A DNA stretch of 64,000 bases from Bacillus sp. J33 (GCF_000518885.1 NZ_JAEL01000012.1:19941-83940), one strand, 5' to 3'; positions 1 to 10,471 are shown, numbered from the stretch's first letter. A program made the numbers and translations. Notes: generated by a model not told the origin, from the letters alone.

Positions 1-2
1 AT

Positions 3-2279
3 ACAGCTGCTTTTGGAAGAGGAGTAAAACCAACTGGTTTTAATAATATGGTGAGTGATGCAAAAACCTTTGAGTCTCCTTATTCAGAGCTAACCTGGAA
101 ATCCCCGGATGGATCAGAGGTATTAGGGATTTTGTTTGCGAATTGGTATTCAAATGGAAATGAAGTGCCGGTGGAAAGAGAGCAAGCCAAGAAATATTGG
201 GAAGAAAAGCTTTCAGATGCAAAACGTTATTCCTCCACAACACATCTTTTATTTATGAATGGGTGTGACCATCAGCCTGTACAAACAGATATGGGTGAAG
301 CTATTAAGGTTGCAAAAGAGCTATATCCAGACATTACATTTACACATTCAAATTTTGATGATTATATCGAAGCTCTTACAAAATCACTTCCAGTGAAACT
401 TCAAACCATTACAGGTGAGCTCCGTAACCAGCGTACAGATGGCTGGTCCACTCTTGTAAATACAGCATCAGCAAGAATTTACTTAAAACAGATGAATCAG
501 GAATGCCAAACAATGCTTGAAAAAGTAGCAGAACCAATTGCTGTTTTTTCTTATTTGCTAGGTCAGGATTATCCTCGTGATTATTTACGCTATGCATGGA
601 AAACCTTGATGGAAAATCATCCACATGACAGTATTTGCGGCTGCAGTGTAGATGAAGTTCATCGTGAAATGGTGACTAGATTTGAAAAAGTAAAACAAAC
701 AGTGTCCATGATTATCGATGAAAAAACAAAGGAAATTGTATCCCATATAGAAACGGACCAAATGGGAGCGAACGCCATTCCTGTTGTGGTTCTTAACACA
801 TCAGGTAACACAAGAGATGCAGTCGTTGAAAAGGAGATAGAGTTAGAGAAAATCTATTTTTCGGAAATGGCATTTTCAGAGATACCAGATACGTTACGTA
901 CGAAGGAAATCCCTGATTTAGCAGTAATGGATGCTGATGGAGGAGAACATGAGTGTATCGTAAGCGACCTTGGAGTTCGATTTCATTATGACCTTCCAAA
1001 CGATGGCTTTCGGCAGCCATATTATGCAAGAATGCTGCGAATCACATTCATTGCTGAAGAACTTCCGGGGCTTGGATATAAGACATTTTTTCTAAAACCA
1101 AAAACCCGGCAAGGAAAACTAAACCAACTCCCAGTTTCAAATAGTTACTTCCTGGAGAATGAATATGTGCATATCGGGATTCACGAGAATGGTTCATACA
1201 CGCTTACAGATAAGGAAACGAATAAAGTGTATAAAAATCTGGGCATCTATGAAAATAGCGGAGATATTGGCAATGAGTATATGTTTAGAAAGCCAGACGG
1301 AGAAGTGCCGCTTACAACAGAAGGCCAGAAAGCGAAGATTAAAGTTATCGAAAACAATGCCATTCGATCCATTATCGAAGTGGTGCATGAGTGGGAAATA
1401 CCGAAGGAAGCTGATGAGCAGCTTGCGTTAGAAAAGGAAAAGCTAGTTTGGCATAAAGACCGCACATCTGGCAGGTCTAATGAAATGGCAACTCTACGCT
1501 TAGTAACGCAAATTCAATTAGATCAAATAGCAAAAGGTCCAAAGGTTAAGGTAATGATAGAAAACAACGCCAAGGATCACCGGCTGCGGGTTCTGTTCCC
1601 AACAAGCTTAAAAACAACTGAGCATTATGCTGATAGTATTTTTGAAGTGGTTAAACGATCAAATACACCAGAACGGGAATGGGAGAATCCGAGCTTTGAC
1701 CATCATCAGCAAGCATTTGTAAGTATATCGGACGGGGATTATGGATTGACGATTGCAAACAAAGGGTTACATGAATATGAAATATTGGAAGAAAAACAAA
1801 CCATTGCAGTTACAATTCTCAGAGCAACATCAGAGTTAGGTGATTGGGGGCTCTTCCCCGCTCCAGAGGCGCAATGTCCCGGAACACATTATGCGGAATG
1901 GATGATCATTCCTCATAAGGGGACTGTCATTAGTTCAGAGGCATACAAAGAAGCTTATGATTTCCAAGTACCCGTAGTTTCAGTTCAAACAGATGTGCAT
2001 GAGGGGGAACTTCCAGCTGAACATACATTTTTCTCATGGGAAGGAAAAGCGGCCGCCTTTTCTTCTATGAAGCTAGCAGAAGAAAGAGATGATGTCATAG
2101 TTCGATGGTTTAATACATCAGAACAGGAGGAAATCCTCAGTGCTGCTATCATGAACGGGTCTGCTTCATACAAGAGTACAATTATTGAAACAATAGCAGA
2201 GCCGATGAAAGGTCCACAAGTCCAAACTGAAATTAAACCATTTGAAATTTTGAGTTTTGGCTGGAAAGTGAAGGAGTGA
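3..2279 (+). CDS. alpha-mannosidase, GH38 (5' partial)
   Basis: C-terminal part of a glycoside hydrolase family 38 alpha-mannosidase, which removes alpha-linked mannose from mannosides or N-glycan fragments. The frame is open from the first base, so the gene starts before the window. About 758 residues are visible, beginning at AAFGRGVKPTGFNN. Family signatures seen are FANWYSNGNEVPVE, FMNGCDHQPVQTD and ENHPHDSICGCSVDEVHRE, the last a typical metal-site/middle-domain signature. The N-terminal part with the nucleophile Asp is missing because of the window edge. The GH125 gene follows after 4 bases, so the two are co-transcribed. No signal peptide can be judged; such enzymes are usually cytoplasmic. 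Family certain, exact linkage unknown. Confidence 0.93.
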   Translation, partial: TAAFGRGVKPTGFNNMVSDAKTFESPYSELTWKSPDGSEVLGILFANWYSNGNEVPVEREQAKKYWEEKLSDAKRYSSTTHLLFMNGCDHQPVQTDMGEAIKVAKELYPDITFTHSNFDDYIEALTKSLPVKLQTITGELRNQRTDGWSTLVNTASARIYLKQMNQECQTMLEKVAEPIAVFSYLLGQDYPRDYLRYAWKTLMENHPHDSICGCSVDEVHREMVTRFEKVKQTVSMIIDEKTKEIVSHIETDQMGANAIPVVVLNTSGNTRDAVVEKEIELEKIYFSEMAFSEIPDTLRTKEIPDLAVMDADGGEHECIVSDLGVRFHYDLPNDGFRQPYYARMLRITFIAEELPGLGYKTFFLKPKTRQGKLNQLPVSNSYFLENEYVHIGIHENGSYTLTDKETNKVYKNLGIYENSGDIGNEYMFRKPDGEVPLTTEGQKAKIKVIENNAIRSIIEVVHEWEIPKEADEQLALEKEKLVWHKDRTSGRSNEMATLRLVTQIQLDQIAKGPKVKVMIENNAKDHRLRVLFPTSLKTTEHYADSIFEVVKRSNTPEREWENPSFDHHQQAFVSISDGDYGLTIANKGLHEYEILEEKQTIAVTILRATSELGDWGLFPAPEAQCPGTHYAEWMIIPHKGTVISSEAYKEAYDFQVPVVSVQTDVHEGELPAEHTFFSWEGKAAAFSSMKLAEERDDVIVRWFNTSEQEEILSAAIMNGSASYKSTIIETIAEPMKGPQVQTEIKPFEILSFGWKVKE

Positions 2280-2283
2280 AGGG

Positions 2284-3615
2284 ATGAAAAAGGAAAAAGC
2301 TATACCAGCATCACTTGCAAAGGTAATCGAAAAGGTAAAGGAACATTTTCCAAATGATAGCAAGCTTCAGCAAATGTTCGAAAAATGCTTCGTAAATACG
2401 TATGAGACAACATTAAAGCCACAAGAGGATGGAACCACATTCGTCATCACAGGTGATATTCCAGCGATGTGGCTGCGCGACTCAGCTGCCCAAGTTCGTC
2501 CTTATTTAATAGCTGCAGAAGAGGACAAAATGATAGCAGACCTCATTGATGGGGTTGTTCGCAGGCAGTTTAAATATATTTTACACGATCCATATGCGAA
2601 TGCATTTAATGAGACTACAAATGGAAAGGGACACCAGGAAGATAAAACAGATATGTCACCAATGGTTTGGGAAAGAAAGTATGAAATTGACTCACTATGT
2701 TACCCGATTCAGCTTGCATACCTGCTTTGGAAATCAACCGGGAGGACAACTCATTTTGATAATGCATTTGTTCAAGTTCTTAACAACATTCTGCAAGTAT
2801 GGAGAGTAGAGCAAAATCACGAGGATGAGTCACCTTATCTTTTTGAGAGAAACGATTGCAGACAATCAGATACATTACATAGAGCAGGGAAAGGATCTAA
2901 AACAAAAAGAACGGGAATGACCTGGAGTGGTTTTAGGCCAAGCGATGATGCTTGTTTATATGGATATTTAGTTCCAGCCAATATGTTTGCCGTTGTCGTA
3001 TTAGGATATGCGTCCGAGATATGCAGAAAAGTCCTTCAAGATGAGGTGCTTGCAGGCGAATGTGAAAAGCTGTCATCTGAAATAGAAGCAGGAATTGAAA
3101 AATTTGCTGTTTTACATCATCCGATATACGGAGATATGTATGTCTATGAAACAGATGGAATGGGCCATTATAATCTCATGGATGACGCGAATGTCCCTAG
3201 CTTATTAGCTGCACCTTATCTAGGCTGGTGTTCCTTTCAAGATAGCACGTATTTAAATACACGCCGATTCCTGTTGAGCAGAGATAATCCTTATTATTAC
3301 GAAGGAAAGGCGGCAAAAGGAATTGGCAGTCCGCATACTCCTGATCACTATATTTGGCATATTGCATTAGCAATTGAAGGAATGACATCAATTGATGCTT
3401 CTGATAAATACAGAATACTGGAGGTGATGAAACATACAGATGGCGGAACGGGCTTCATGCATGAAGGCTTTAATGCGGACCGGCCTCAAGAATTTACTAG
3501 AGAGTGGTTCTCATGGGCGAATTCGATGTTTAGTGAGTTTGTGTTAAGTCTTTGTGGATATGCAGTAAAGGGAAGTCCGCTTCATAAGAGCTTGCAGGAT
3601 GGCAAAAAGGTGTGA
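2284..3615 (+). CDS. exo-alpha-1,6-mannosidase, GH125
   Basis: Glycoside hydrolase family 125 (formerly DUF1237), known members of which cleave terminal alpha-1,6-mannose, for example from N-glycan cores. The 443-residue length is normal. Hallmarks seen are TGDIPAMWLRDSAAQVRPYL near the N-terminus, WSGFRPSDDAC around residue 220 (likely acid region) and REWFSWANSMFSE near residue 400 (likely base region). No signal peptide, so probably cytoplasmic. The ATG has an upstream AAGGAG and sits 4 bases after the GH38 gene. Pairing with GH38 is a common arrangement in mannose-N-glycan loci and implies sequential trimming. Specificity is inferred from the family. Confidence 0.94.
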   Translation: MKKEKAIPASLAKVIEKVKEHFPNDSKLQQMFEKCFVNTYETTLKPQEDGTTFVITGDIPAMWLRDSAAQVRPYLIAAEEDKMIADLIDGVVRRQFKYILHDPYANAFNETTNGKGHQEDKTDMSPMVWERKYEIDSLCYPIQLAYLLWKSTGRTTHFDNAFVQVLNNILQVWRVEQNHEDESPYLFERNDCRQSDTLHRAGKGSKTKRTGMTWSGFRPSDDACLYGYLVPANMFAVVVLGYASEICRKVLQDEVLAGECEKLSSEIEAGIEKFAVLHHPIYGDMYVYETDGMGHYNLMDDANVPSLLAAPYLGWCSFQDSTYLNTRRFLLSRDNPYYYEGKAAKGIGSPHTPDHYIWHIALAIEGMTSIDASDKYRILEVMKHTDGGTGFMHEGFNADRPQEFTREWFSWANSMFSEFVLSLCGYAVKGSPLHKSLQDGKKV

Positions 3616-3735
3616 CAGCTTTAAAAGATTAGCAGCATCTAAGAGTAATTGGAAGTCCGCATCATCCAAGTAGAAACATACACTCAAGCTAGTTATGAAA
3701 GAAAAAGAAATTATCTAACGAACAGGGGTGGATTG

Positions 3736-6396
3736 ATGTTAAAGGGAAAACTGAGTTTTATCACAATTCTCTTGGGTTTGCTTTTAGTGTGCACATTACC
3801 GGGAACAGGCTTTGCGAAGATGCCTGAATCATCCTATTGGTATCCCGAGAATCTATTAAATTGGAGTCCTGAAACGGATCCTAATGCGGTTTATAATAAA
3901 AGTTCCGTTCCGTTAGCCGAGCGTGAGACCATGTTTAATGTGAATGAAACGGCTCAATCCAAGGCGAAGCTAGTTGCGTTATCGGCATTGAATCCAAATA
4001 CGAGCGGTGTCCCATCTCAAGGTGGAAAAGATTTTTTTGCAAACACATTTAGCTATTGGCAATATGTTGATTTAATGGTGTACTGGGCTGGATCAGCAGG
4101 AGAAGGCATTATCGTTCCGCCTAGCGCAGATGTAATCGATGCGTCTCATAAAAATGGTGTTCCGATCTTAGGAAATGTGTTCTTTCCGCCTAAGGTATAT
4201 GGAGGACAGGAGCAGTGGGTAGATCAAATGCTTTCTCAGCGTGAGGATGGCTCATTTCCTGCAGCAGATAAGCTGCTTGAGGCAGCTGAATATTACGGCT
4301 TTGATGGCTGGTTTATTAATCAGGAAACAGAAGGCGGTACAGCAGAAACAGCTCAAAAGACGAAGGATTTCCTGAAGTATCTGCAGGATAATAAGCCTGA
4401 AGGCATGCATATTATGTGGTACGACTCCATGGTTGAAAATGGTTCGATTCGCTGGCAAAATCATCTAACAGATCAGAATAAAATGTTCCTGCAGGATGGT
4501 ACTGATCGAATATCAGATAGCATGTTTTTAAATTTCTGGTGGACGAATCAGCAATCCTCTCATAACAAAGCATTAGAAATTGGGAGAAGCCCTTATGATC
4601 TTTTCACTGGAATTGATGTAGAAGCAAATGGAACAAATACAAATATTCGTTGGAATGGAATTTTTCCAGAGGGGCAGGCTCCACTGACTTCCTTAGGCAT
4701 CTATCGTCCAGATTGGGCATTTAAAACAACGGATACAATGGAAGCGTTTTATCAAAAGGAGCAAGAATTCTGGACAGGATTGGCCGGGGACCCTCGTAAG
4801 ACAAGTGAAAATGGTAGCTGGAAGGGTATAGCTCATTATTTTACTGCGAAAACAGTTATAAAAGAACTTCCTTTTGTGACTCATTTTAATACCGGAAGCG
4901 GGAAGTTCTTTGCTGTAGATGGTGCTGTGCTTGGAGACTCAGAATGGAATAATCGTAGCTTGCAAGATATTTTGCCAACATGGCGCTGGATAAGAGAAAG
5001 TAAAGGTGAAGCCCTAGATGTGGATTTTGATTGGAATACAGCATTTTACGGCGGCAGTTCTCTAAAGGTGTCGGGAAACCTTTCAAAGGAAAATGCAACA
5101 CATGTAAAGCTTTATAAAACAAATCTTCCGATCGGGAAGGATACTGAGCTTTCGGTAACCTACAAAACAGCTGTGAAAAAACCAAACATGAAGATTGGAA
5201 TAAGCTTTGCTGACCAGCCAGAGAAATTTGTTTATTTTGATGTGAAGAAAAAAAGTCATAATAACTGGACGGAAGAAACCATTAACCTTAACCAATACAA
5301 AGGCAAGAACATAGCAACTATCTCTCTTTTCTTTGAAAGTGAGGATGCGATCGAGGATTACCAAATGAATATTGGTGAGTTAAAGGTAACGAATAAACAT
5401 AACGACAAAGAAGTACCTGCTGCACCAAAAAATCTAAAAGTTGAAAATGCTGCGTTTACAAATGGCTTATATGCAGACGCAGAAGTAGCTTGGGAACCGG
5501 TTAAAGGGCAGATTCACCATTATGAAATCTACAGAAAGTTTCCAAATGGGGAAAAAGAGCTGGTTGGTGCTGTACCAAATCAAGTATTCTATCTTTCTGA
5601 GTTAAGAAGAAGCGGTAAGGAAGCTGCCACAACGCTAGAAATTATTGCGGTTACACCAGAGTTTGTTCGAGGTGAAGCAGCAACTGTAAGTTTCGAGTGG
5701 CCGCCATATCCAAAACCTAAAGCAGACTTTAGTGCAAGCCAAACAATTGCAGCGCCAGGAGAAGAAATTCAATTTTTCAATAAATCCTCTGAGGCAACTG
5801 AAGAGGTAGAGTGGCATTTTGAAGGCGGATCTCCGGAGGTAAGTACAGATCACAATCCTATTGTTACCTACCAGGAAGAAGGGGTGTACTCTGTAACCTT
5901 AAAAGCAAAAAACAGCGAGGGAGAGGATGTGCTTCTAAAAGAAGCGTTCATCACGATTTCAGAGGATGCCAAACATATTAGCAATGTGGCGTTAAACAAA
6001 ATAGCAACAGCGAGCGGACAATGTGCACCTTCAGAAGCAGCCAAATACGCTGTTGATGGAAGTGTTATAAATAATAGCAAATGGTGTGCAATTGGCGCAA
6101 ACCATTGGTTAATGGTGGATTTAGGCCAGGTATATAACTTATCAAGTTTTGTTATTAAGCATGCAGAAGCAGGCGGAGAGCCAGCTGCATTTAATACAAG
6201 AGCATTTACGATTGAGGTAAGCCTGGATGGAGAGAATTGGACGAATGCTGTAACAGTAGAGGATAATACAGCTGCGATTTCAGAGCATTCTATTCAATTG
6301 ACCGAGGGCCGATACCTTCGTTTTGAGGTTCAGCAGCCTACTCAAGGCGGAGACCAAGCAACGAGAATATTTGAATTCGAAGCATACGGATTTTAA
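3736..6396 (+). CDS. secreted endo-beta-N-acetylglucosaminidase, GH85, with PKD-like and discoidin-like modules
   Basis: GH85 enzymes cut between the two core GlcNAc residues of N-glycans. I start at 3736 because ATG follows AGGGGTGG and gives a classical signal peptide (residues 1-27, cleavage after GFA); an upstream in-frame ATG at 3649 would bury it. The catalytic domain covers about residues 60-430 and holds YYGFDGWFINQETEGG with the paired Asn/Glu of the family near residues 194-196. A beta-sandwich-like stretch and a fibronectin-like stretch follow, then a PKD-like domain (about 665-750) and an F5/8-C-like domain from NVALNKIATASG to the end. No sortase motif. It is the extracellular first step of the locus. 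Confidence 0.92.
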   Translation: MLKGKLSFITILLGLLLVCTLPGTGFAKMPESSYWYPENLLNWSPETDPNAVYNKSSVPLAERETMFNVNETAQSKAKLVALSALNPNTSGVPSQGGKDFFANTFSYWQYVDLMVYWAGSAGEGIIVPPSADVIDASHKNGVPILGNVFFPPKVYGGQEQWVDQMLSQREDGSFPAADKLLEAAEYYGFDGWFINQETEGGTAETAQKTKDFLKYLQDNKPEGMHIMWYDSMVENGSIRWQNHLTDQNKMFLQDGTDRISDSMFLNFWWTNQQSSHNKALEIGRSPYDLFTGIDVEANGTNTNIRWNGIFPEGQAPLTSLGIYRPDWAFKTTDTMEAFYQKEQEFWTGLAGDPRKTSENGSWKGIAHYFTAKTVIKELPFVTHFNTGSGKFFAVDGAVLGDSEWNNRSLQDILPTWRWIRESKGEALDVDFDWNTAFYGGSSLKVSGNLSKENATHVKLYKTNLPIGKDTELSVTYKTAVKKPNMKIGISFADQPEKFVYFDVKKKSHNNWTEETINLNQYKGKNIATISLFFESEDAIEDYQMNIGELKVTNKHNDKEVPAAPKNLKVENAAFTNGLYADAEVAWEPVKGQIHHYEIYRKFPNGEKELVGAVPNQVFYLSELRRSGKEAATTLEIIAVTPEFVRGEAATVSFEWPPYPKPKADFSASQTIAAPGEEIQFFNKSSEATEEVEWHFEGGSPEVSTDHNPIVTYQEEGVYSVTLKAKNSEGEDVLLKEAFITISEDAKHISNVALNKIATASGQCAPSEAAKYAVDGSVINNSKWCAIGANHWLMVDLGQVYNLSSFVIKHAEAGGEPAAFNTRAFTIEVSLDGENWTNAVTVEDNTAAISEHSIQLTEGRYLRFEVQQPTQGGDQATRIFEFEAYGF

Positions 6397-6505
6397 ATAA
6401 AGTGAAACTTCCATCAGTGGGGGGGGCTTTCATCCCCCACTTATCCTTTAAGGTTCCATCCAAGTCTTGAAGTGGGGGTCTTACTGCCCGTTAATGCGGA
6501 ATAAG
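6395..6505. repeat. palindromic intergenic repeat, short copy (possible IS200/IS605-like remnant)
   Basis: Starts with AAATAAAGTGAAACTTCCA and ends with CTTACTGCCCGTTAATGCGG, exactly like the longer copy at 17479-17757. Inside, CCCCCACTT pairs with AAGTGGGGG across a short spacer, and a small CCG/CGG hairpin sits at the end. This copy lacks about 170 bp of the middle of the long copy. No ORF. The ends resemble subterminal palindromes of IS200/IS605-type elements, but that is inference. Confidence 0.6.
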
Positions 6506-6513
6506 CACAAATT

Positions 6514-6547
6514 TGGAAAGGGGAATTCTTCTCCTTTCCTCTTTTTA
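6514..6547 (+). terminator. intrinsic terminator
   Basis: GGAAAGGGGAA and TTCTCCTTTCC form a stem followed by TCTTTTT. It ends transcription downstream of the GH85 gene and the repeat. Confidence 0.7.
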
Positions 6548-6607
6548 CAACGTAAGCCGGCTTTCAGCGAAATCAAAATTAACCAACCGACCTAGGGGAT
6601 GAAAAAC

Positions 6608-7219
6608 ATGGGGAGAATATTTCAAGAAGCAAGTGAGTGGATTGTCAGATTAGCCTGGTCTAATTTCCTCTGGATTGCTTTTACAGCAGTTGGAGCAGGT
6701 GTCTTTGGCATTATGCCAGCAACAGTAGCCTTGTTTACAGTTACGCGGAAATGGAAGCTGAAAGAATTTGATTTTTCAATTCGGAAACTTTTTATAGCTA
6801 CCTATAAAAAAGAATTTGTACGCTCTAATGTAACTGGAATGATCTTCGCTATCATTGGCGTGCTGCTTTACTTTGATTTAAAAATTGCAGAAGGAATGCA
6901 GGGAACTATTTCAGTAGTACTTTACGTGTTTATCGGCTTTATTATTCTGTTATTTGTGAATACGGTCATTCACTTTTTCCCTCTTTATGTCCATTATCAT
7001 TATTCAGTAAAGGAGTACATCAAACAATCCTTTATCATTTCTCTTATCAGTCCAACTTCAACCTTTTTAATAGCGATTGGCCTCTTCTTTATTGGTTATT
7101 TACTGGTGAATATGCCAGGATTAATCCCCTTTTTACTAGGTGTGCTGCCAGCTTATTGGATTATGAATGTAAGTATAAATCGGTTTCAAGCGCTTGAAAA
7201 ACAGTACAAACCAAATTGA
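6608..7219 (+). CDS. YesL family (DUF624) membrane protein
   Basis: Integral membrane protein of the YesL/DUF624 family, found beside carbohydrate ABC transporter and YesM/YesN genes in Bacillaceae; its biochemical role is not established. Four to five hydrophobic helices are visible (about residues 17-45, 75-95, 101-122, 140-165, 170-190). The N-terminal LAWSNFLWIAFTAVGAGVFGI is typical of the family. I prefer the ATG at 6608 because AGGGG lies about nine bases ahead; the ATG at 6599 directly abuts that site. Position before a GH38 gene and a YesMN pair fits a role in sugar uptake or sensing, which is inference. Confidence 0.85.
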   Translation: MGRIFQEASEWIVRLAWSNFLWIAFTAVGAGVFGIMPATVALFTVTRKWKLKEFDFSIRKLFIATYKKEFVRSNVTGMIFAIIGVLLYFDLKIAEGMQGTISVVLYVFIGFIILLFVNTVIHFFPLYVHYHYSVKEYIKQSFIISLISPTSTFLIAIGLFFIGYLLVNMPGLIPFLLGVLPAYWIMNVSINRFQALEKQYKPN

Positions 7220-7267
7220 AGTCAATATCCTCACAGATGAAAACATAAACTACAGAAAAAATGGGGT

Positions 7268-10200
7268 ATGAATATGTTTTTAACAGAAAGAAAATTAGAG
7301 GCAAGAATACAAGAGTTATCGGGTTACAGATATCGGGATGCGATCCAGCTGCACCAGTTTCAAGCTGTGGAGGATGAAGGAGCAATAGGGACTTATCCAC
7401 CAACAAGCATGGATGGGTATATCTTAAAGCAAGGTGATCAATGGAGAGGAAGAGATCGATATCTTTGGCTGCATACAACCTGCAGGATTCCAGCTGAATG
7501 GCTAGGGAAAAAAGTAGTTGGTTTGTTTGACTTTGGTCGTACAGGCGGAGGGAATAACTCTGGCTTTGAGTCTTTGTTATTTGTCAATCATAAGCCCTAT
7601 CAAGGCGTGGACTCGAATCATCAAGAGGTATTCTTCAAAGAGGAAGAGACCGGAAAAGCTGTTGAGCTGCATTTTCGATTGTGGTCAGGTCTCGAGGGCG
7701 GCGGAGAGCCAAGAGAGCAAATCTATACACTAGAGACATCACAAATCTGCTGGTTAGATGAAGCAGTTGATGATCTTTACTATACCTCTTTGGCTGCATG
7801 GCAAACGATTAAGGAGCTAGGTGAAGAGAGGCCAGAGAAGCATGAAATGGTAAAGGCATTAAACCGCGCCTTTGCCGTGCTTGATTGGAGTAAGCCAGGA
7901 GACGATATGTTTTACAAAAGCTGCGAGCAAGCAAGAGAGGTATTACAGAGCAGTTTACGGGAGATTGAAAAGCATAGCCCAATCACCATTCATTGTGTGG
8001 GACACACTCATATTGATGTTGCATGGCTATGGCGGCTCAAGCATACTCGTGAAAAAGCGGCTCGATCTTTTTCGACAGTGCTTCGCTTAATGGAACAATT
8101 CCCAGAATACTATTTCCTTCAATCCCAGCCGCAGTTATACGAATATATAAAAAATGATTACCCGGAAATCTATGAAATGATTAAAGATCGTGTGAAAGCA
8201 GGACTTTGGGAAACGGAAGGTGCTATGTGGCTTGAAGCGGACTGCAATATTCCAAATGGCGAATCACTTGTCAGACAGATTTTATATGGGAAAGCATTTT
8301 TTAATCGGGAATTTGGGGTGAATTGTGAGTATTTATGGCTTCCAGATGTGTTTGGGTATAGCTGGGCACTCCCGCAAATTTTGAAAAAATCAGGCATCCA
8401 TACATTTATGACAACAAAGATTAGCTGGAACCAATACAACAGGATGCCGCATGATACGTTTAAATGGAGGGGAATGGATGGCTCGGAAATTTTAACGCAT
8501 TTCATTACGACTCCAGAACCGTGGAACTCACCTGATTCCTGGTTTTACACATATAACGGTTTATTAACCGCCAAAACATTAATTGGAGCTTGGAAGAGCT
8601 ATCGGAACAAGGATATTAATCAGGATTTACTGCTTTCGTACGGTTATGGGGACGGAGGCGGCGGCGTAAATCGGGAAATGCTTGAGCTGCGACGCAGGTT
8701 TGAGGATATGCCAGGTCTCCCAAAAGTAAAAACAGCAAGAGCGGGTGATTACTTCAAAAAGCTCCACGATACGATTGAGAATACAAATGAATATGTGCAT
8801 ACATGGGATGGAGAGCTCTACCTTGAGTATCATCGGGGGACCTACACAAGCCAAGCTTACACAAAACGTATGAACCGAAAACTAGAGTTAGGCTACAGAG
8901 AAATAGAATGGCTGTCTATATGGAGCTCTTTACTTTCCACATGGAAAATGTACCCGAAGGAGCAGCTGGATGAGGGATGGAAGATTATCTTGCGAAATCA
9001 ATTTCACGATATTATTCCAGGTTCTTCAATCAAAGAGGTATATGAAGATGCGAAGCTGGAATATACCCAGGCAGAAAATATTCAAAACCAAATCAGCCAA
9101 AAACAGGTTGAGAGTTTAGTTGAAACAAATTCCAAGGCATACACTGTCCTTAATGCAGCACAATGGCAGGACAAAGAGTTTGTATGCATTCCTTATGATG
9201 ATACAAATCAAGGAAATGGTTATTGGACAACAAAACAGGGTGTAAAGCAAGGAAGTCAGCGTACCGAAATTGGCTGGTTAGTTGAAATCAGGAAACCAGC
9301 ATCCTTTGGAGCAATAGAGGTGGAATACCATCAAGGAGAGACAATTAAAACTGAGAGTCCCTTTATGTTCAATGAACATTCATTAGAAACACCTTATTAT
9401 TCAGTAAAATGGAATGAATCTATGCAAATAGCATCACTGTACGATAAGGAAGCAGAGCGCAATGTATTAAAAGCCGATCAAAATGGAAATGTACTCCAAA
9501 TTTTTGAAGATAAACCATTAGCTCATGATGCATGGGATATTGACTTGTATTATCAGGAAAAGATGGAGGAAGTCCGTGAAATTGTATCCAGTGAGGTTAT
9601 AGAAAACGGTCCATTACGAATTGTGATTCGGACTATATGGAAATATCAAAACTCACGGATTGAACAGGACATGATTTTCTATGCTGGCAATCGCCGGATC
9701 GACTTCAAAACAAAAGTGAATTGGCATCAGCAACGAAAGCTGATGAAGGTAGCATTTCCTGTTGATATACGGACGACGGAAGCCATGTATGATATTCAGT
9801 TTGGAAATGTGAAGAGACCGACACATTGGAATACGAGCTGGGATATGGCGCGCTTTGAAACTGTAGGCCATCAGTGGGCAGATTTATCTGAAGCCGGATA
9901 TGGTGTAAGCCTATTGAACAATTGCAAGTATGGCTATGACATCAAGGAAAATACCATGCGCCTTTCTCTAATAAAGGCTGCTATATATCCAGATCCAACA
10001 GCGGATCAAGGGGAGCATGAATTTACCTATTCTTTGCTTCCTCATTTGGGAGATTGGAGAGAAGGGCAAACAGTAAAACAAGCTTGGTATTTGAATCATC
10101 CATTAAAAGCTGTTAAAGGCGGATTTGCTCCGAAGGAAAAGTCGTTTGTGAAAATCAATAATACTCATGTTATCATCGATGCCATTAAGAGAAAAGAAGA

Positions 10201-10396
10201 TGAAGATGCGGTGATTTTTCGCCTCCATGAATTTGAGGGCAGACGCGGGACAATCAAATTAGACTTCCCATTTCACGTTGAAAAATGGGCAGAAACAAAT
10301 TTAATGGAACAAGAAGAGGGTGCAGAGAATACCGGGGAAATTAAAATGACGATTAACCCATATGAAATTAAAACACTTCTTCTCTATTTTTCTTGA
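7268..10396 (+). CDS. alpha-mannosidase, GH38 (long type)
   Basis: Full-length GH38 alpha-mannosidase of 1042 residues, in the size range of the long, Ams1-like cytosolic type. GHTHIDVAWLWRLKHTREKA near residue 245 carries zinc-binding His/Asp. WLPDVFGYSWALPQIL near 357 carries the expected nucleophile Asp. QFHDIIPGSSIKEVYEDA near 578 gives another metal His. No signal peptide, so it acts on imported oligosaccharides. It differs clearly from the first GH38 protein, so the locus has two mannosidases with probably different linkage preferences. Start: ATG after GGGGT; a second ATG two codons later is also possible. It follows the YesL gene by 48 bp. Confidence 0.94.
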   Translation: MNMFLTERKLEARIQELSGYRYRDAIQLHQFQAVEDEGAIGTYPPTSMDGYILKQGDQWRGRDRYLWLHTTCRIPAEWLGKKVVGLFDFGRTGGGNNSGFESLLFVNHKPYQGVDSNHQEVFFKEEETGKAVELHFRLWSGLEGGGEPREQIYTLETSQICWLDEAVDDLYYTSLAAWQTIKELGEERPEKHEMVKALNRAFAVLDWSKPGDDMFYKSCEQAREVLQSSLREIEKHSPITIHCVGHTHIDVAWLWRLKHTREKAARSFSTVLRLMEQFPEYYFLQSQPQLYEYIKNDYPEIYEMIKDRVKAGLWETEGAMWLEADCNIPNGESLVRQILYGKAFFNREFGVNCEYLWLPDVFGYSWALPQILKKSGIHTFMTTKISWNQYNRMPHDTFKWRGMDGSEILTHFITTPEPWNSPDSWFYTYNGLLTAKTLIGAWKSYRNKDINQDLLLSYGYGDGGGGVNREMLELRRRFEDMPGLPKVKTARAGDYFKKLHDTIENTNEYVHTWDGELYLEYHRGTYTSQAYTKRMNRKLELGYREIEWLSIWSSLLSTWKMYPKEQLDEGWKIILRNQFHDIIPGSSIKEVYEDAKLEYTQAENIQNQISQKQVESLVETNSKAYTVLNAAQWQDKEFVCIPYDDTNQGNGYWTTKQGVKQGSQRTEIGWLVEIRKPASFGAIEVEYHQGETIKTESPFMFNEHSLETPYYSVKWNESMQIASLYDKEAERNVLKADQNGNVLQIFEDKPLAHDAWDIDLYYQEKMEEVREIVSSEVIENGPLRIVIRTIWKYQNSRIEQDMIFYAGNRRIDFKTKVNWHQQRKLMKVAFPVDIRTTEAMYDIQFGNVKRPTHWNTSWDMARFETVGHQWADLSEAGYGVSLLNNCKYGYDIKENTMRLSLIKAAIYPDPTADQGEHEFTYSLLPHLGDWREGQTVKQAWYLNHPLKAVKGGFAPKEKSFVKINNTHVIIDAIKRKEDEDAVIFRLHEFEGRRGTIKLDFPFHVEKWAETNLMEQEEGAENTGEIKMTINPYEIKTLLLYFS

Positions 10397-10415
10397 TAAA
10401 ATAGGAGTAGATTAC

Positions 10416-10448
10416 AATCTATCGGAAAGGCAAGCTTTCCGATAGATT
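10416..10448. other. 14-bp inverted repeat before yesM-like gene
   Basis: AATCTATCGGAAAG and CTTTCCGATAGATT are perfect inverted repeats around a 5-base loop. No T-run follows on the + strand, so this could be a weak terminator, an mRNA-processing hairpin or a regulator site between the GH38 gene and the sensor kinase. Confidence 0.5.
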
Positions 10449-10471
10449 CGTATTAGGGGTGTGTCTTAGAA

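Noticed and set aside
793..1029. Minus-strand and alternate frames inside the GH38, GH85, permease and cyclase genes
   Set aside because: They are shadows of well-supported genes and show no independent start signals or family motifs.
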